DNA of 64,000 bases from Solimonas sp040754295 (GTDB lineage Bacteria > Pseudomonadota > Gammaproteobacteria > Nevskiales > Nevskiaceae). Within the stretch, counting starts at the first letter, position 1. Every line of letters starts with the position of its first letter. The notes under the pieces were generated by a model. The model was given only the letters and a program-made list of their open reading frames with translations. It was not told where the DNA came from and searched no databases. Of the stretch, positions 37,295 to 45,577 are shown in pieces. The DNA is taken from NCBI GenBank assembly GCA_040754295.1, contig JBFMCQ010000005.1, positions 1 through 64,000 on the forward strand, read 5' to 3'. The position numbers and the translations under genes were made by a program.

Positions 37295-38080
37295 ATGGCC
37301 CAATTCACCCTTCCCCAGAACTCCAGGATCGACAAGAAGGCCGGCAAGACGTTCAAGGCGCCGGCCGGCGCGAGCAAGGTGCAGACGTTCAAGATCTATC
37401 GCTACGATCCGGACAGCGGCGCGAATCCGCGCGTCGACCGCTATGAAGTCGACATGGGCAGCTGCGGGCCGATGGTTCTCGACGCGCTGATCAAGATCAA
37501 GAACGAAGTCGATCCGACGCTGACCTTCCGCCGCTCGTGCCGCGAAGGCATCTGCGGCTCGTGCGCGATGAACATCGACGGCACCAATACGCTGGCCTGC
37601 ATCAAGCCCTGCAGCGAGGTCAAAGGCGAGGTCAGCATCTATCCGCTGCCGCACATGCCGGTGATCAAGGATCTGGTGCCGGACATGACGCATTTCTACG
37701 CGCAACTGGCGTCGATCGAGCCGTGGCTGAAGACCGATTCGCCGGCGCCGACGCGCGAGCGCCTGCAGTCGGAGGAGGATCGTGCCAGGCTCGACGGCCT
37801 CTACGAATGCATCCTCTGCGCCTGTTGCTCGACCAGCTGCCCGAGCTACTGGTGGAACCCGGATCGTTATCTCGGCCCGGCGATCCTGCTGCAGGCCTAC
37901 CGCTGGCTCGTCGACTCGCGCGACGAGGCCACCGGTGCGCGCCTCGACGATCTCGAGGACCCGTTCAAGCTGTACCGCTGCCACACGATCATGAACTGCG
38001 CCAAGACCTGCCCCAAGGGGCTGAACCCGGCGAAGGCGATCGCCGGGATCAAGCAGATGGTGGTGGAAAGAACGGTCTAG
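37295..38080 (+). CDS. sdhB: Succinate dehydrogenase iron-sulfur subunit
   Basis: The 261-residue subunit carries electrons from FAD to quinone. The 2Fe-2S ligands lie in SCREGICGSCAMNIDG and the following TLAC; the 4Fe-4S and 3Fe-4S ligands lie in CILCACCSTSCPSY and CHTIMNCAKTCPKGLNP. CGGAG sits well before the ATG at 37295. It is somewhat longer at the N-terminus than E. coli SdhB (238 residues), as in alphaproteobacterial and mitochondrial-type subunits. Confidence 0.97.
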   Translation: MAQFTLPQNSRIDKKAGKTFKAPAGASKVQTFKIYRYDPDSGANPRVDRYEVDMGSCGPMVLDALIKIKNEVDPTLTFRRSCREGICGSCAMNIDGTNTLACIKPCSEVKGEVSIYPLPHMPVIKDLVPDMTHFYAQLASIEPWLKTDSPAPTRERLQSEEDRARLDGLYECILCACCSTSCPSYWWNPDRYLGPAILLQAYRWLVDSRDEATGARLDDLEDPFKLYRCHTIMNCAKTCPKGLNPAKAIAGIKQMVVERTV

Positions 38081-38084
38081 AAGC

Positions 38085-38184
38085 AGTTTCCAGTCTGTAG
38101 TTTCCAGTTTCCAGTAACAGCAGGACAGTGGGGCAGCGAGTGGCTTCTTCTTCTCCGGAAACTGGAAACCGGAAACTGGAAACC
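38085..38184. repeat. Inverted heptamer tandem repeat (AGTTTCC / GGAAACT arms)
   Basis: Left units AGTTTCC at 38085-38091, 38099-38105 and 38106-38112 (with one degenerate unit between) face GGAAACT/GGAAACC units at 38157-38184. The arms are separated by 44 nt. The right arm lies inside the reading frame of sdhE, whose likely start codons are in the spacer. Confidence 0.85.
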
Positions 38185-38424
38185 GCGAAGTCGTCCGATG
38201 GGCGACTTCGCTGGCTCCTGCGCCGCGGTATGAAGGAGCTCGACGTGCTGATGGAGCGCTATTACGCCGCGCGCTTCGAGGCCGCACCGCCGCCGGAGAA
38301 GGCCGAGTTCCTGCGCCTGGTGACACTGGCCGAGGATCCGGACATCTGGGCCTGGGTCATGGGTTACGACACGCCGCCGGCGGAGTACGCCGCCATTGTC
38401 GAGCAGCTTCGCATCCACCGTTGA
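38128..38424 (+). CDS. sdhE: SdhE flavinylation factor (CptB/YgfY family)
   Basis: The conserved core from RLRWLLRRGMKELDVLMERYY contains the RGxxE motif that contacts SdhA and promotes covalent FAD attachment. The C-terminal half (EDPDIWAWVMG) is also typical. The start is uncertain: GTG at 38128 or GTG at 38140. Either way the first 20 or so residues are encoded partly by the GGAAACT heptamer repeat (SPETGNRKLETA), so this N-terminus is probably a recent, non-conserved addition. It overlaps ygfX. Confidence 0.88.
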   Translation: MGQRVASSSPETGNRKLETAKSSDGRLRWLLRRGMKELDVLMERYYAARFEAAPPPEKAEFLRLVTLAEDPDIWAWVMGYDTPPAEYAAIVEQLRIHR

Positions 38425-38827
38425 TTTAAGACTGCAGCCGTCGATGCGCGCGCTGCGCGCGGCGTTCGTGCTGCACCTTGTCTGCTTCGCGCTGCTGCTC
38501 GCGGCGCAGCCGCCGTGGCCGGCGATGCTGGCGCTGGGCGCGGGCTTCGGCGGCTCCTGGCTGTGGACGCGCCGGCATCCCGCACTCGGGTTCGGGCCGC
38601 GCGCGCCGATCCGGCTGGTCTGGCACGGCGAAGGCGGCTGGACGCTGCATCGTGCCGACGGCGCTGCGTTGGACGCGGAGCTGGCCGACGACTCGATCGT
38701 CACCGGATCCTGGCTCATCCTGCGGTTTCGCCTGGCGGCCGGCGGCACTGCGGCGCGCCTGCTTTTCGGCGACGAGCTCGCGCCGGAGATGCTCAGGCGG
38801 CTGCGCGCGCGGCTGTCGGTTGCGTAG
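38396..38827 (+). CDS. ygfX: YgfX-like inner-membrane protein
   Basis: The 143-residue protein has two close hydrophobic segments (FVLHLVCFALLLAA and AMLALGAGFGGSWLW) and a C-terminal beta-rich cytosolic part with TGSWLILRFRLAAGG, the YgfX/CptA pattern. The family shares its operon with sdhE in gammaproteobacteria. Its role is unclear: a cytoskeleton-targeting toxin was proposed for E. coli, and a link to SdhE function elsewhere. A TTG at 38396 is preferred to ATG at 38444 because it keeps the conserved DLR segment. Confidence 0.78.
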   Translation: MSSSFASTVDLRLQPSMRALRAAFVLHLVCFALLLAAQPPWPAMLALGAGFGGSWLWTRRHPALGFGPRAPIRLVWHGEGGWTLHRADGAALDAELADDSIVTGSWLILRFRLAAGGTAARLLFGDELAPEMLRRLRARLSVA

Positions 38828-38869
38828 CGCAACTTGTGCACCGATCACGAGCCGGCCGCCGATAAAGAA

Positions 38870-38893
38870 GGGGAACGGCCTGCGCCGTTCCCC
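38870..38893. terminator. Hairpin after the sdh operon
   Basis: GGGGAACGGC and GCCGTTCCCC form a perfect 10-bp stem with a CTGC loop. A second hairpin, GGGCGCC ... GGCGCCC, follows at 38901-38922. They lie between ygfX and the convergent ompW, so they can end transcription from both sides, though neither has a long T run. Confidence 0.6.
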
Positions 38894-38941
38894 AAGTGAC
38901 GGGCGCCTGGTAGGAGGCGCCCGGTCAGGCGCGCGTGAACA

Positions 38942-39568
38942 TCAGAAGCGGTAGCCAACGGTCATGCCGTAGGCGAGCGGGTCGATCTCGACTGTGCCGA
39001 GCCCGGTGCCATCGCTGCTCGCTTCCGTGTCGATGTCGATGTAGCGAATGTCGGCGCCGACCACCCAGCGGCGCGCAGCGTCCAGCGTGTAGTCCACACC
39101 GGCCTGCGCCGCGAGGCCCCAGGAATCGTCGAGATCCAGCGGCGTGCCGTCGTCGAGCTTGGTGTCCCAGAACGTCGTGTAATTGATGCCCGCCGAGACG
39201 AACGGGTCGAAGCGGCGGCTGGGCATGAAGTGATACTGCACGGATACGGTCGGCGGCAGCTGCCGCGCCGACCCGGCCTTCACGCCGTTGAGCCTGATGT
39301 CGTGTTCGAACGGCAGCGCGGCCAGCACATCGAGCGCCACGTGCGGCGTGAAGTACCAGCCGACGTTGAAGGTCACGCCGGGCCGGCTTTCGACGTCGAC
39401 CGCGAGCGCACCGCCGGCGAGCTCGCCGTTGTCCGACTTCGGTGCGACGTTGTGGCCGCCGATACGCAGCAGCAGCGGGCCTTCGGCGAAGGCCGATGGG
39501 ACTGCAGCGGCGGTGGCGAGGGCAAGCGCTACGGCGAGGGCTGATCCGCCGGGGAGTGCAGGGTGCAT
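38942..39568 (-). CDS. ompW: OmpW-family outer-membrane protein
   Basis: The 208-residue protein has a signal peptide cleaved near AFA/EGPLL, then alternating beta strands of an 8-stranded barrel. FNVGWYFTPHVALDVLAALPF and the terminal DPLAYGMTVGYRF, with a final Phe, are diagnostic of OmpW. GGAG lies upstream of the ATG. A perfect FNR/Anr-type box lies about 75 nt upstream; OmpW is FNR-controlled in E. coli, so oxygen regulation is likely. Confidence 0.94.
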   Translation of the reverse strand: MHPALPGGSALAVALALATAAAVPSAFAEGPLLLRIGGHNVAPKSDNGELAGGALAVDVESRPGVTFNVGWYFTPHVALDVLAALPFEHDIRLNGVKAGSARQLPPTVSVQYHFMPSRRFDPFVSAGINYTTFWDTKLDDGTPLDLDDSWGLAAQAGVDYTLDAARRWVVGADIRYIDIDTEASSDGTGLGTVEIDPLAYGMTVGYRF

Positions 39569-40045
39569 TATTGATCTCCGATCGCGATATCGGCTGCGAT
39601 ATCGGCGGAGATGATCGGACCCCCGAGCCGCCGGGCGAATTGACCGGGGTCAATGCAGCGGGTGTGCCGTGCGTGCGCTGCCGACGACGCGCACTGGCTG
39701 AGGGGGTCGATGGGCGCTGCTCAACTGGCGCTCTGCGTCGGCACGCGCGATCGACGGTCTGCTGATACATCGCGACGGCCGGCTGGACCTTGCGGACCGG
39801 GCAGAGCGAGCCTTTCGACGGCGGACTGCCCGGTGAGACAGTCGCGCGCGGACCGCCGCTTGCTAGCGAGTGCTGCGTTTCCGCACGGGCGACGGACGCA
39901 GTTGGATGCGCGCACTGTCATACGACGAGGCGGCAGCAGCGGGTGCCGCGGCGCCCGCGCGTGCGGCCGGCTCAACGGGGGCTGAGCGTTCGCTGGCGAC
40001 CGAACAACGGGAGCGACGGCCCCGCGGCCCGGGCGCCAGCACTAC
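39569..40045. other. Gap upstream of ompW; no gene supported
   Basis: These 477 nt carry the ompW promoter region, including the FNR-type box at 39640-39653 and two copies of TGCGATATCGGC-like sequence near 39580-39605. Short open frames exist on both strands but show no family signature. Nothing else was identified. Confidence 0.6.
39640..39653 (-). promoter_or_regulatory. FNR/Anr-type box upstream of ompW
   Basis: TTGACCGGGGTCAA is a perfect palindrome of the TTGAC-N4-GTCAA form bound by Anr and tolerated by FNR. Its centre is about 78 nt upstream of the ompW ATG, which fits a class II site with a leader of about 37 nt. Confidence 0.65.
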
Positions 40046-41362
40046 TCACCAGGACGCCGGACGTCGGCGCATGAGTGCAAGCAGCAAGCCCAGCAGCAGC
40101 ACCGGCATTGCGAGGAAGCTGCCACCACCACCATTGTCGTCGCCGCCAGTGGTTCCGCCAGTGGTGCCGCCGCCGGTGATCTTACGCTCCAGGACGGTCA
40201 TGTCGACGCTGACCTGGCCGTCGCTTGCGCCGTCCGCATCCTTGGCGCTGCCGTCCTGCACGTCCACGGCGATGCTGTCGCCGTCCTTGACGGTGACCTC
40301 GGACGACGCCAGTTGCGTGCAAACGGTGTCGTTGCCGACCTTGCCACAGAGGTTCACGAGCAGCGACTCGACGTCGACCGTCTTGGCGCCGCCGGTCTTC
40401 GGCTCGACCAGGGATTCGGGCAGTTGCGTGGTGAGCTCGATGGTGGCGCCAGGCGCGGGCAGGTCGTCGACCAGGGTGCTGACGCGGAACTTGAACTCGG
40501 CATCGGCCGGCTTTTCGACGGCGGCGGACTCGGGCAGCGACACCACCTGGATGATCTCGCCGACATCGGTGCCGACCGTGACCGCGCCGGACGGCGTCTG
40601 CGTCGTGTTGCGGTCGTCGCTGCTGATCAGCGAGCCGGCACCGATCAGAATCGCCGAGTCGAGTATGTCGTCGCTGGTGTCGGCGATCGTCAGCTTGAGC
40701 GTGTTGGTCGCGCCGGGCGTCACCGCGGCCGTGCAGGTGAGCAGCGTCGTGAGTCCGTCCAGCTCGGTGTCGATCGTGCCGCCGGTGTTGTCGCGGAAGA
40801 ACTGGCTGTTGCTGCCCGGATTCACGGTGTTGATGGCCACGACGTCCTGCGAGCCCGGCACCAGCGCGCAATTGCTGCCGTTGACGAACAGCGCGAACAC
40901 GTCGTTGAAGTCGCTGCCGACGAACTCCAGGTATTCCTCGGAGCCGAAGACGTAGCTGAAGATCACGTTCGATTCGCTCGGCACGAAGTCGAAGCTCAGC
41001 ACGGCGGCATCGTTGGTCGGCGCATCGACCAGCACCGACAGCTCCGCGTCGCCGGCGGCTGCGTTCCCGCAGCTTGCGTCTCCAAGCTGATTCGGGCCGA
41101 TGATGTTCGAGATGCAGCCGCTCGACAGCACGACCCCCTGGGTCAGGTCGATGCCGACCCCGTTGTTGGTGAAGGTGCCTCCGGCGACGAGCGCACCGGT
41201 GAACTGGACATTGGAGACGGCGACGCCGTCGCCGACGAGGAACTGCGCGAGCTCGGCGGCGCTGACGCCCTGGCTGAGGTCGGTGGTCGACAGTTGGGCG
41301 ACGGCGGGCAAAGGCAGGGCCAGCAGCACCGGCAGCGTACGGCACACACTCTTGATGGACAT
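40046..41362 (-). CDS. Choice-of-anchor L domain protein with GlyGly-CTERM-like tail
   Basis: The 438-residue secreted protein has a signal peptide cleaved after AVA, then a choice-of-anchor L domain (DLSQGVSAAELAQFLVG, FGSEEYLEFVGSDFNDVFALFVNG) to about residue 240. A linker region follows. The C-terminus has GDDNGGGG, a hydrophobic helix and RRR, the layout of GlyGly-CTERM sorting signals processed by rhombosortase. AAGGGGG precedes the ATG. The name reflects that such domains occur with different C-terminal anchors. It is probably displayed on or released from the cell surface. Confidence 0.87.
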   Translation of the reverse strand: MSIKSVCRTLPVLLALPLPAVAQLSTTDLSQGVSAAELAQFLVGDGVAVSNVQFTGALVAGGTFTNNGVGIDLTQGVVLSSGCISNIIGPNQLGDASCGNAAAGDAELSVLVDAPTNDAAVLSFDFVPSESNVIFSYVFGSEEYLEFVGSDFNDVFALFVNGSNCALVPGSQDVVAINTVNPGSNSQFFRDNTGGTIDTELDGLTTLLTCTAAVTPGATNTLKLTIADTSDDILDSAILIGAGSLISSDDRNTTQTPSGAVTVGTDVGEIIQVVSLPESAAVEKPADAEFKFRVSTLVDDLPAPGATIELTTQLPESLVEPKTGGAKTVDVESLLVNLCGKVGNDTVCTQLASSEVTVKDGDSIAVDVQDGSAKDADGASDGQVSVDMTVLERKITGGGTTGGTTGGDDNGGGGSFLAMPVLLLGLLLALMRRRPASW

Positions 41363-41495
41363 GGTAACCCCCTTGTAAAAGGCATAGGCCCGCGTCGGAA
41401 GGTCGCGTCCTTGTGATCCTCCCCGAAGACCTAGCCAGGGTAGTCCTGTGGTACCGCGGCAGCAAGGCTGCGCCGGGGGCTCCGGGAGAAGTGCA

Positions 41496-43097
41496 TCACA
41501 TTGTCGCGGTCCGGCCCGCGAGTACGGTCGCCACGGCCTGCGGCTGAGGGTTCGGGTAGTCGAGCGTGTAGTGCAGTCCGCGGCTCTCATGCCGCGACAG
41601 CGCCGAGCGCACGATCAGGTCGGCGACGGTGACGAGGTTGCGCAGCTCGATCAGGTCGGCGCTGATGCGGTAGTTGCCGTAGTACTCCTGGATCTCCTGC
41701 TGCAGCAGCTCGATGCGGTGCCGGGCTCGGTGCAGGCGCTTGGTCGTGCGCACGATGCCGACATAGTCCCACATGAAGGTGCGCAGCTCCAGCCAGTTGT
41801 GGGCGACGACGATGTCCTCGTCGGAATCGGTGACGCGGCTTTCGTCCCAGGGCTTGAGTCGCCGCGCGCGGTGAGGTCGCGCGCTTGCGACGATGTCCCT
41901 GGCCGCGGCTTCCGCGAACGCCAGGCACTCGAGCAGCGAGTTCGAAGCGAGCCGGTTGGCGCCGTGCAGCCCGGTACACGCGACTTCGCCGACTGCATAG
42001 AGGCCATCGACGTCGGTGCGCGCGCTCAGATCGGTGACCACGCCGCCGCAGGTGAAATGCGCCGACGGCACGACCGGAATCGGCTCGCGGGTGATGTCGA
42101 TGCCGAGCTCGAGGCAGCGCGCATGGATGCTCGGAAAATGGCTGCGCACGAACTCCGGCGGCTTGTGCGTGATGTCGAGCAGCACGTACTTGAGGCCGAG
42201 GCGCTTCATCTCGTAGTCGATCGCACGCGCGACGACGTCGCGCGGCGCCAGCTCGGCGCGCGGATCGAACTCCGGCATGAAACGCTCGCCTGCCGAGCCG
42301 TCCGGCCGCGGCAGGCGCAGCAGCGCGCCTTCACCGCGCAGCGCTTCGCTGATCAGGAAGTTGCGCGCCTCCGGGTGGTACAGCGAGGTGGGATGGAACT
42401 GCATGAACTCCATGTTGGCGACGCGGCAGCCGGCGCGCCACGCCATCGCGATGCCGTCGCCGCTCGCGCCGTGCGGGTTGCTGGAGTAGAGATAGACCTG
42501 GTTGGCGCCGCCGGTCGCCAGCACGACACAGCGCGCGGCGACGGCTTCGACACTGCCGCTGCCGATGTCGAGCAGGTACGCGCCGAGCACGCGGTGCGCG
42601 CCGGTCTCGACGATCAGATCCACGGCGAGCGTGTTCTCGCGCACGCGGATGCCGGGATGGCTCGCGGCAAGGCCGGACAGGGTCGTCTCCACGGCGCGGC
42701 CGGTCGAGTCGGCGGAATGCACGACGCGGCGGTGACTGTGCCCGCCTTCGCGGGTCAGATGCAGGCCGTTGCCGGTCGGGTCGTCCTCGTCACGGGTGAA
42801 CTGAACGCCCTGCTCGATCAGCCAGCGCACGCAGTCCGGACCGCGCGAGACGGCGAAGCGCACGGCGCGCTCGTCACACAGCCCGGCGCCGGCGGCCAGC
42901 GTGTCCTGTACGTGATTCTCGAGCGAATCCTCGGCATGCAGCACGGCTGAAATCCCACCCTGCGCCCATAGCGTGCTGCCCCCGGACAACGGCCCCTTCG
43001 AGACGACCGTCACCGTCACGCCGGCCTGCGCCAGATGCAGCGCACATGACAGGCCGGCCGCGCCGCTGCCGATCACCAGCACATCCGTCGTACTCAT
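41496..43097 (-). CDS. nadB: L-aspartate oxidase
   Basis: The 533-residue FAD enzyme oxidises L-aspartate to iminoaspartate, the first step of de novo NAD synthesis. The FAD fold starts VLVIGSGAAGLSCALHLA; the GGSTLWAQGGISAV segment, the MEFMQFHPTSLY motif and HGANRLASNSLLECL distinguish it from SdhA. MSTTDVL was chosen as start; the longer frame lacks similarity. It is divergent from rpoE, the conserved gammaproteobacterial arrangement. Confidence 0.97.
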   Translation of the reverse strand: MSTTDVLVIGSGAAGLSCALHLAQAGVTVTVVSKGPLSGGSTLWAQGGISAVLHAEDSLENHVQDTLAAGAGLCDERAVRFAVSRGPDCVRWLIEQGVQFTRDEDDPTGNGLHLTREGGHSHRRVVHSADSTGRAVETTLSGLAASHPGIRVRENTLAVDLIVETGAHRVLGAYLLDIGSGSVEAVAARCVVLATGGANQVYLYSSNPHGASGDGIAMAWRAGCRVANMEFMQFHPTSLYHPEARNFLISEALRGEGALLRLPRPDGSAGERFMPEFDPRAELAPRDVVARAIDYEMKRLGLKYVLLDITHKPPEFVRSHFPSIHARCLELGIDITREPIPVVPSAHFTCGGVVTDLSARTDVDGLYAVGEVACTGLHGANRLASNSLLECLAFAEAAARDIVASARPHRARRLKPWDESRVTDSDEDIVVAHNWLELRTFMWDYVGIVRTTKRLHRARHRIELLQQEIQEYYGNYRISADLIELRNLVTVADLIVRSALSRHESRGLHYTLDYPNPQPQAVATVLAGRTATM

Positions 43098-43275
43098 GTT
43101 CCGCGTTCCGGGGATTGATAGAATCCGCAACTGTTTGGGGATGAGGCCTGGAACCGAAGCCGATCCGGCGCCCGACCGCCCCGGGTCGCACAAGGTCCAC
43201 GACCCGGGCCCGCAAGCCTTCCAAGTGTAACCGTGCCGTCATCCGGCGTCGCCGCGTCGTCAGGCCTTTCTGCAG

Positions 43276-43848
43276 ATGTCCGAGAACCATATCGACGAAC
43301 AGCTGGTGGCGCGCGCGCAGGCGGGCGATCCGCGCGCGTTCGAGCTGCTGGTACGCAAGTACCAGTACAAGATCGTGCAGCTGGTCGGCCGTCTCGTCGG
43401 CGAGGCCGAGGCGCCGGACGTCGCCCAGGAGACTTTCGTGCGCGCCTGGCGCGCACTGGCCGGTTTCCGCGGTCAGTCGGCGTTCTACACCTGGCTGTAC
43501 CGCATCGGCATCAACACCGCGAAGAACTACATCGTTTCGCGCGGCCGCCGCCCGGCCGATCAGGACATCGACATCGCCGACGCCGAACTTTACGGGCATA
43601 CCGAGCATCTAAGCGATGTCACCACGCCCGAGGCGGAACTGTTGAGCGAGGAGATCAAGCGCCGCGTGGCCGAGACCATCGCGGAACTGCCTCCGGACCT
43701 GCGCAAAGCGATTACGCTGCGCGAGCTCGAAGGGCTGTCCTACGAGGAGATCGCGGAGGCGATGGACTGTCCGATCGGCACGGTGCGGTCGCGTATCTTC
43801 CGCGCCCGCGAAGCGATCGATGCGGCGCTCAAGCCGCTGCTGGAGTGA
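43276..43848 (+). CDS. rpoE: RNA polymerase sigma factor RpoE (AlgU)
   Basis: The 190-residue ECF sigma factor directs the envelope-stress response. Region 2 has VARAQAGDPRAFELLVRKYQ and DVAQETFVRAWRAL; region 4 has LPPDLRKAITLRELEGLSYEEIAEAM and PIGTVRSRIFRAREAI. It matches E. coli RpoE and Pseudomonas AlgU along its length. rseA, rseB, rseC and mucD follow in the same direction. Confidence 0.97.
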   Translation: MSENHIDEQLVARAQAGDPRAFELLVRKYQYKIVQLVGRLVGEAEAPDVAQETFVRAWRALAGFRGQSAFYTWLYRIGINTAKNYIVSRGRRPADQDIDIADAELYGHTEHLSDVTTPEAELLSEEIKRRVAETIAELPPDLRKAITLRELEGLSYEEIAEAMDCPIGTVRSRIFRAREAIDAALKPLLE

Positions 43849-43943
43849 CCGCGTGTCTGACGCGCGTGGTGGACTGGAATCGGAGCCGGAACTTTTCCTA
43901 CATTCCGTGGTTATGCGTTTATCACTAGCTGCCAGGTGCCTCG

Positions 43944-44549
43944 ATGGCTAAAGACTCGCTTTCCGCCCTGCTCGATGGCGAATGTAGCGCGAGCGAGCTG
44001 GACCGCATGCTCGAAGAGATCGAGCGCTCCCCCGACCTCAAGGCGTCCTGGAGCCGGCTGTGTCTGGCCCGCGACTCCGCTGAGGGGGTGCGCGTGCGCA
44101 AGGACCAGCGGTGCATCTGTGCAGACGTGATGAGCCGGCTGGACGTACAGCCGGCATCGGCGGGTGCCCGAGTGCTGCCGCTGTTCCGCCCGCGGCTGCA
44201 GGGGTACTGGAAGCCGTTCGCCGCGCTGGCGGCGGCGGCGTCGGTCGCCGCGGTCGCCGTGTCGCTGTCGTTCGGCGACCGCAGCGAGGGGATACTGACC
44301 GTGCCCGGTCTGGCGCCGCAGCCGGCGATCACGCCGGTGTCCGCGCCGCTGGCGCAGCGGCCGCGCTACCTGCAGACGGTTTCCACGAGTCCCGAGGAGG
44401 AGCTGCGCGCCTATCTCATCGAGCACAGCAACACGCTGGCTGATCGCGGCATGGGGGGAACGCTCTCCTACGCCCGTTTTGCCGCCCACACCCTCAGCGA
44501 GCCGGCCGAGCTTTCGGCGGCGATGGAGTCGCCGGGGGAGAGGCCTTGA
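43944..44549 (+). CDS. rseA: Anti-sigma-E factor RseA (MucA)
   Basis: The 201-residue protein has an N-terminal cytoplasmic sigma-binding domain (LSALLDGECSASELDRMLEEI), one transmembrane helix near residues 91-110 (FAALAAAASVAAVAVSL) and a periplasmic tail (LRAYLIEHSNTLADRGMGG) that binds RseB and is cut under stress. A GGAACTT motif at 43886-43892 lies upstream but lacks a convincing -10 partner. Confidence 0.94.
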   Translation: MAKDSLSALLDGECSASELDRMLEEIERSPDLKASWSRLCLARDSAEGVRVRKDQRCICADVMSRLDVQPASAGARVLPLFRPRLQGYWKPFAALAAAASVAAVAVSLSFGDRSEGILTVPGLAPQPAITPVSAPLAQRPRYLQTVSTSPEEELRAYLIEHSNTLADRGMGGTLSYARFAAHTLSEPAELSAAMESPGERP

Positions 44550-45559
44550 GTCGCGCGCTCCTGCTGACGCTGCTGACGCTGGCTTCCACCGCCGCCGTCG
44601 GCGCTGAGGAGCCGGCGGCGATGCTGATGCGCATGAGCGAGGCCGCGCGCGACGCCAACTACCAGGGCGTGATCGTCTACCGCACGCAGGACCGCCTGGA
44701 AACGCTCAGGGTCGTGCACGGTGTGCGCGAAGGTGCCGAGATCGAGCGGATCCAGACCCTGACCGGCGCCCCGAGCGAGATCGTCAAGCTCAACGGCAGG
44801 GTCATCTGCCTGCTGCCGAAGGATCGCCGCCTCACGCTGGACCGGCCGACGCCCAAAGGCCTGTTTCCGGTGCTCAGCGAGGAGCGCGTCGCGCAGCTGA
44901 TGACGATGTACGAGTTCGAGGCGATCGGTGCCGCGCGCGTCGCCGGCCGCCAGTGCCATGGGCTGGCGATCACGCCGAAGGACGAGCTGCGCTACGGCTA
45001 CCGCATTTGGGCCGACGCCGAGACCGGCGTACCCCTGAAGGTCAATCTGGTCGGCCGCGAGGGTCGCGTGCTGGAGCAGATGATGTTCACCGAGGTGGAG
45101 TTTCCCGAGCAGCTGCCCGATGCGGTCTTCGACACCGAAGCGGATCAGGCGCGGGTCCAGAGCGCGCCGCCGCCGCGGGCGGTGGCGGTCGACGCGCGCG
45201 CGCTGCCCGAGGCGAGCTGGCAGTTCCGTGAGCTGCCGCCGGGCTTTCGTGTGGCCATGCGCGAGCGGCGCCTGACCGCCGACGGCGGCGGTGTCGTCGA
45301 CCATGTGCTGCTGACTGACGGGCTGACTGCGATTTCGGTGTTCAGCGCCTACCGCGAGGCGTCCGCGCCGGCGTTCCAGGGGCAGTCGCGGATGGGCGCC
45401 GTGCACGCCTTCGGCCGCATGCTCGGCACCTTCCATATCACCGTCGTCGGCGAGGCCCCGCCAGAAACGGTGCGCATGATCGGCGAAAGCCTGCAGCCGC
45501 CGCCGGCCGCCAGCGAGCCGGCGACCGGACCGGGACCGGGACCGGGCGAGCCGCGCTGA
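44546..45559 (+). CDS. rseB: Sigma-E regulatory protein RseB (MucB)
   Basis: The 337-residue periplasmic protein has a signal peptide, a large LolA/LppX-like lipid-binding domain (NYQGVIVYRTQDRLETLRVVHG) and a smaller C-terminal domain that contacts RseA. It protects RseA from site-1 cleavage until lipopolysaccharide intermediates bind. A TTG start overlaps the rseA stop (TTGA), with GGGGGAGAGG upstream. The last 20 residues are a Pro/Gly-rich tail. Confidence 0.94.
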   Translation: MSRALLLTLLTLASTAAVGAEEPAAMLMRMSEAARDANYQGVIVYRTQDRLETLRVVHGVREGAEIERIQTLTGAPSEIVKLNGRVICLLPKDRRLTLDRPTPKGLFPVLSEERVAQLMTMYEFEAIGAARVAGRQCHGLAITPKDELRYGYRIWADAETGVPLKVNLVGREGRVLEQMMFTEVEFPEQLPDAVFDTEADQARVQSAPPPRAVAVDARALPEASWQFRELPPGFRVAMRERRLTADGGGVVDHVLLTDGLTAISVFSAYREASAPAFQGQSRMGAVHAFGRMLGTFHITVVGEAPPETVRMIGESLQPPPAASEPATGPGPGPGEPR

Positions 45560-45577
45560 CGTGCGCGGCACCGCACG

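Noticed and set aside
37202..38184. CRISPR array
   Set aside because: Units are 7 bp, contiguous without spacers, with inverted arms, and no cas genes are near.
39653..39985. Short open frames in the gap beyond ompW
   Set aside because: They overlap each other on both strands, lack ribosome-binding sites and read as random Arg/Ala-rich sequence.
43886..43913. Sigma-E autoregulatory promoter (GGAACTT) before rseA
   Set aside because: The -35 motif is good, but at the right spacing the -10 reads TTATG, not TCTGA or TCAAA; not strong enough to annotate.
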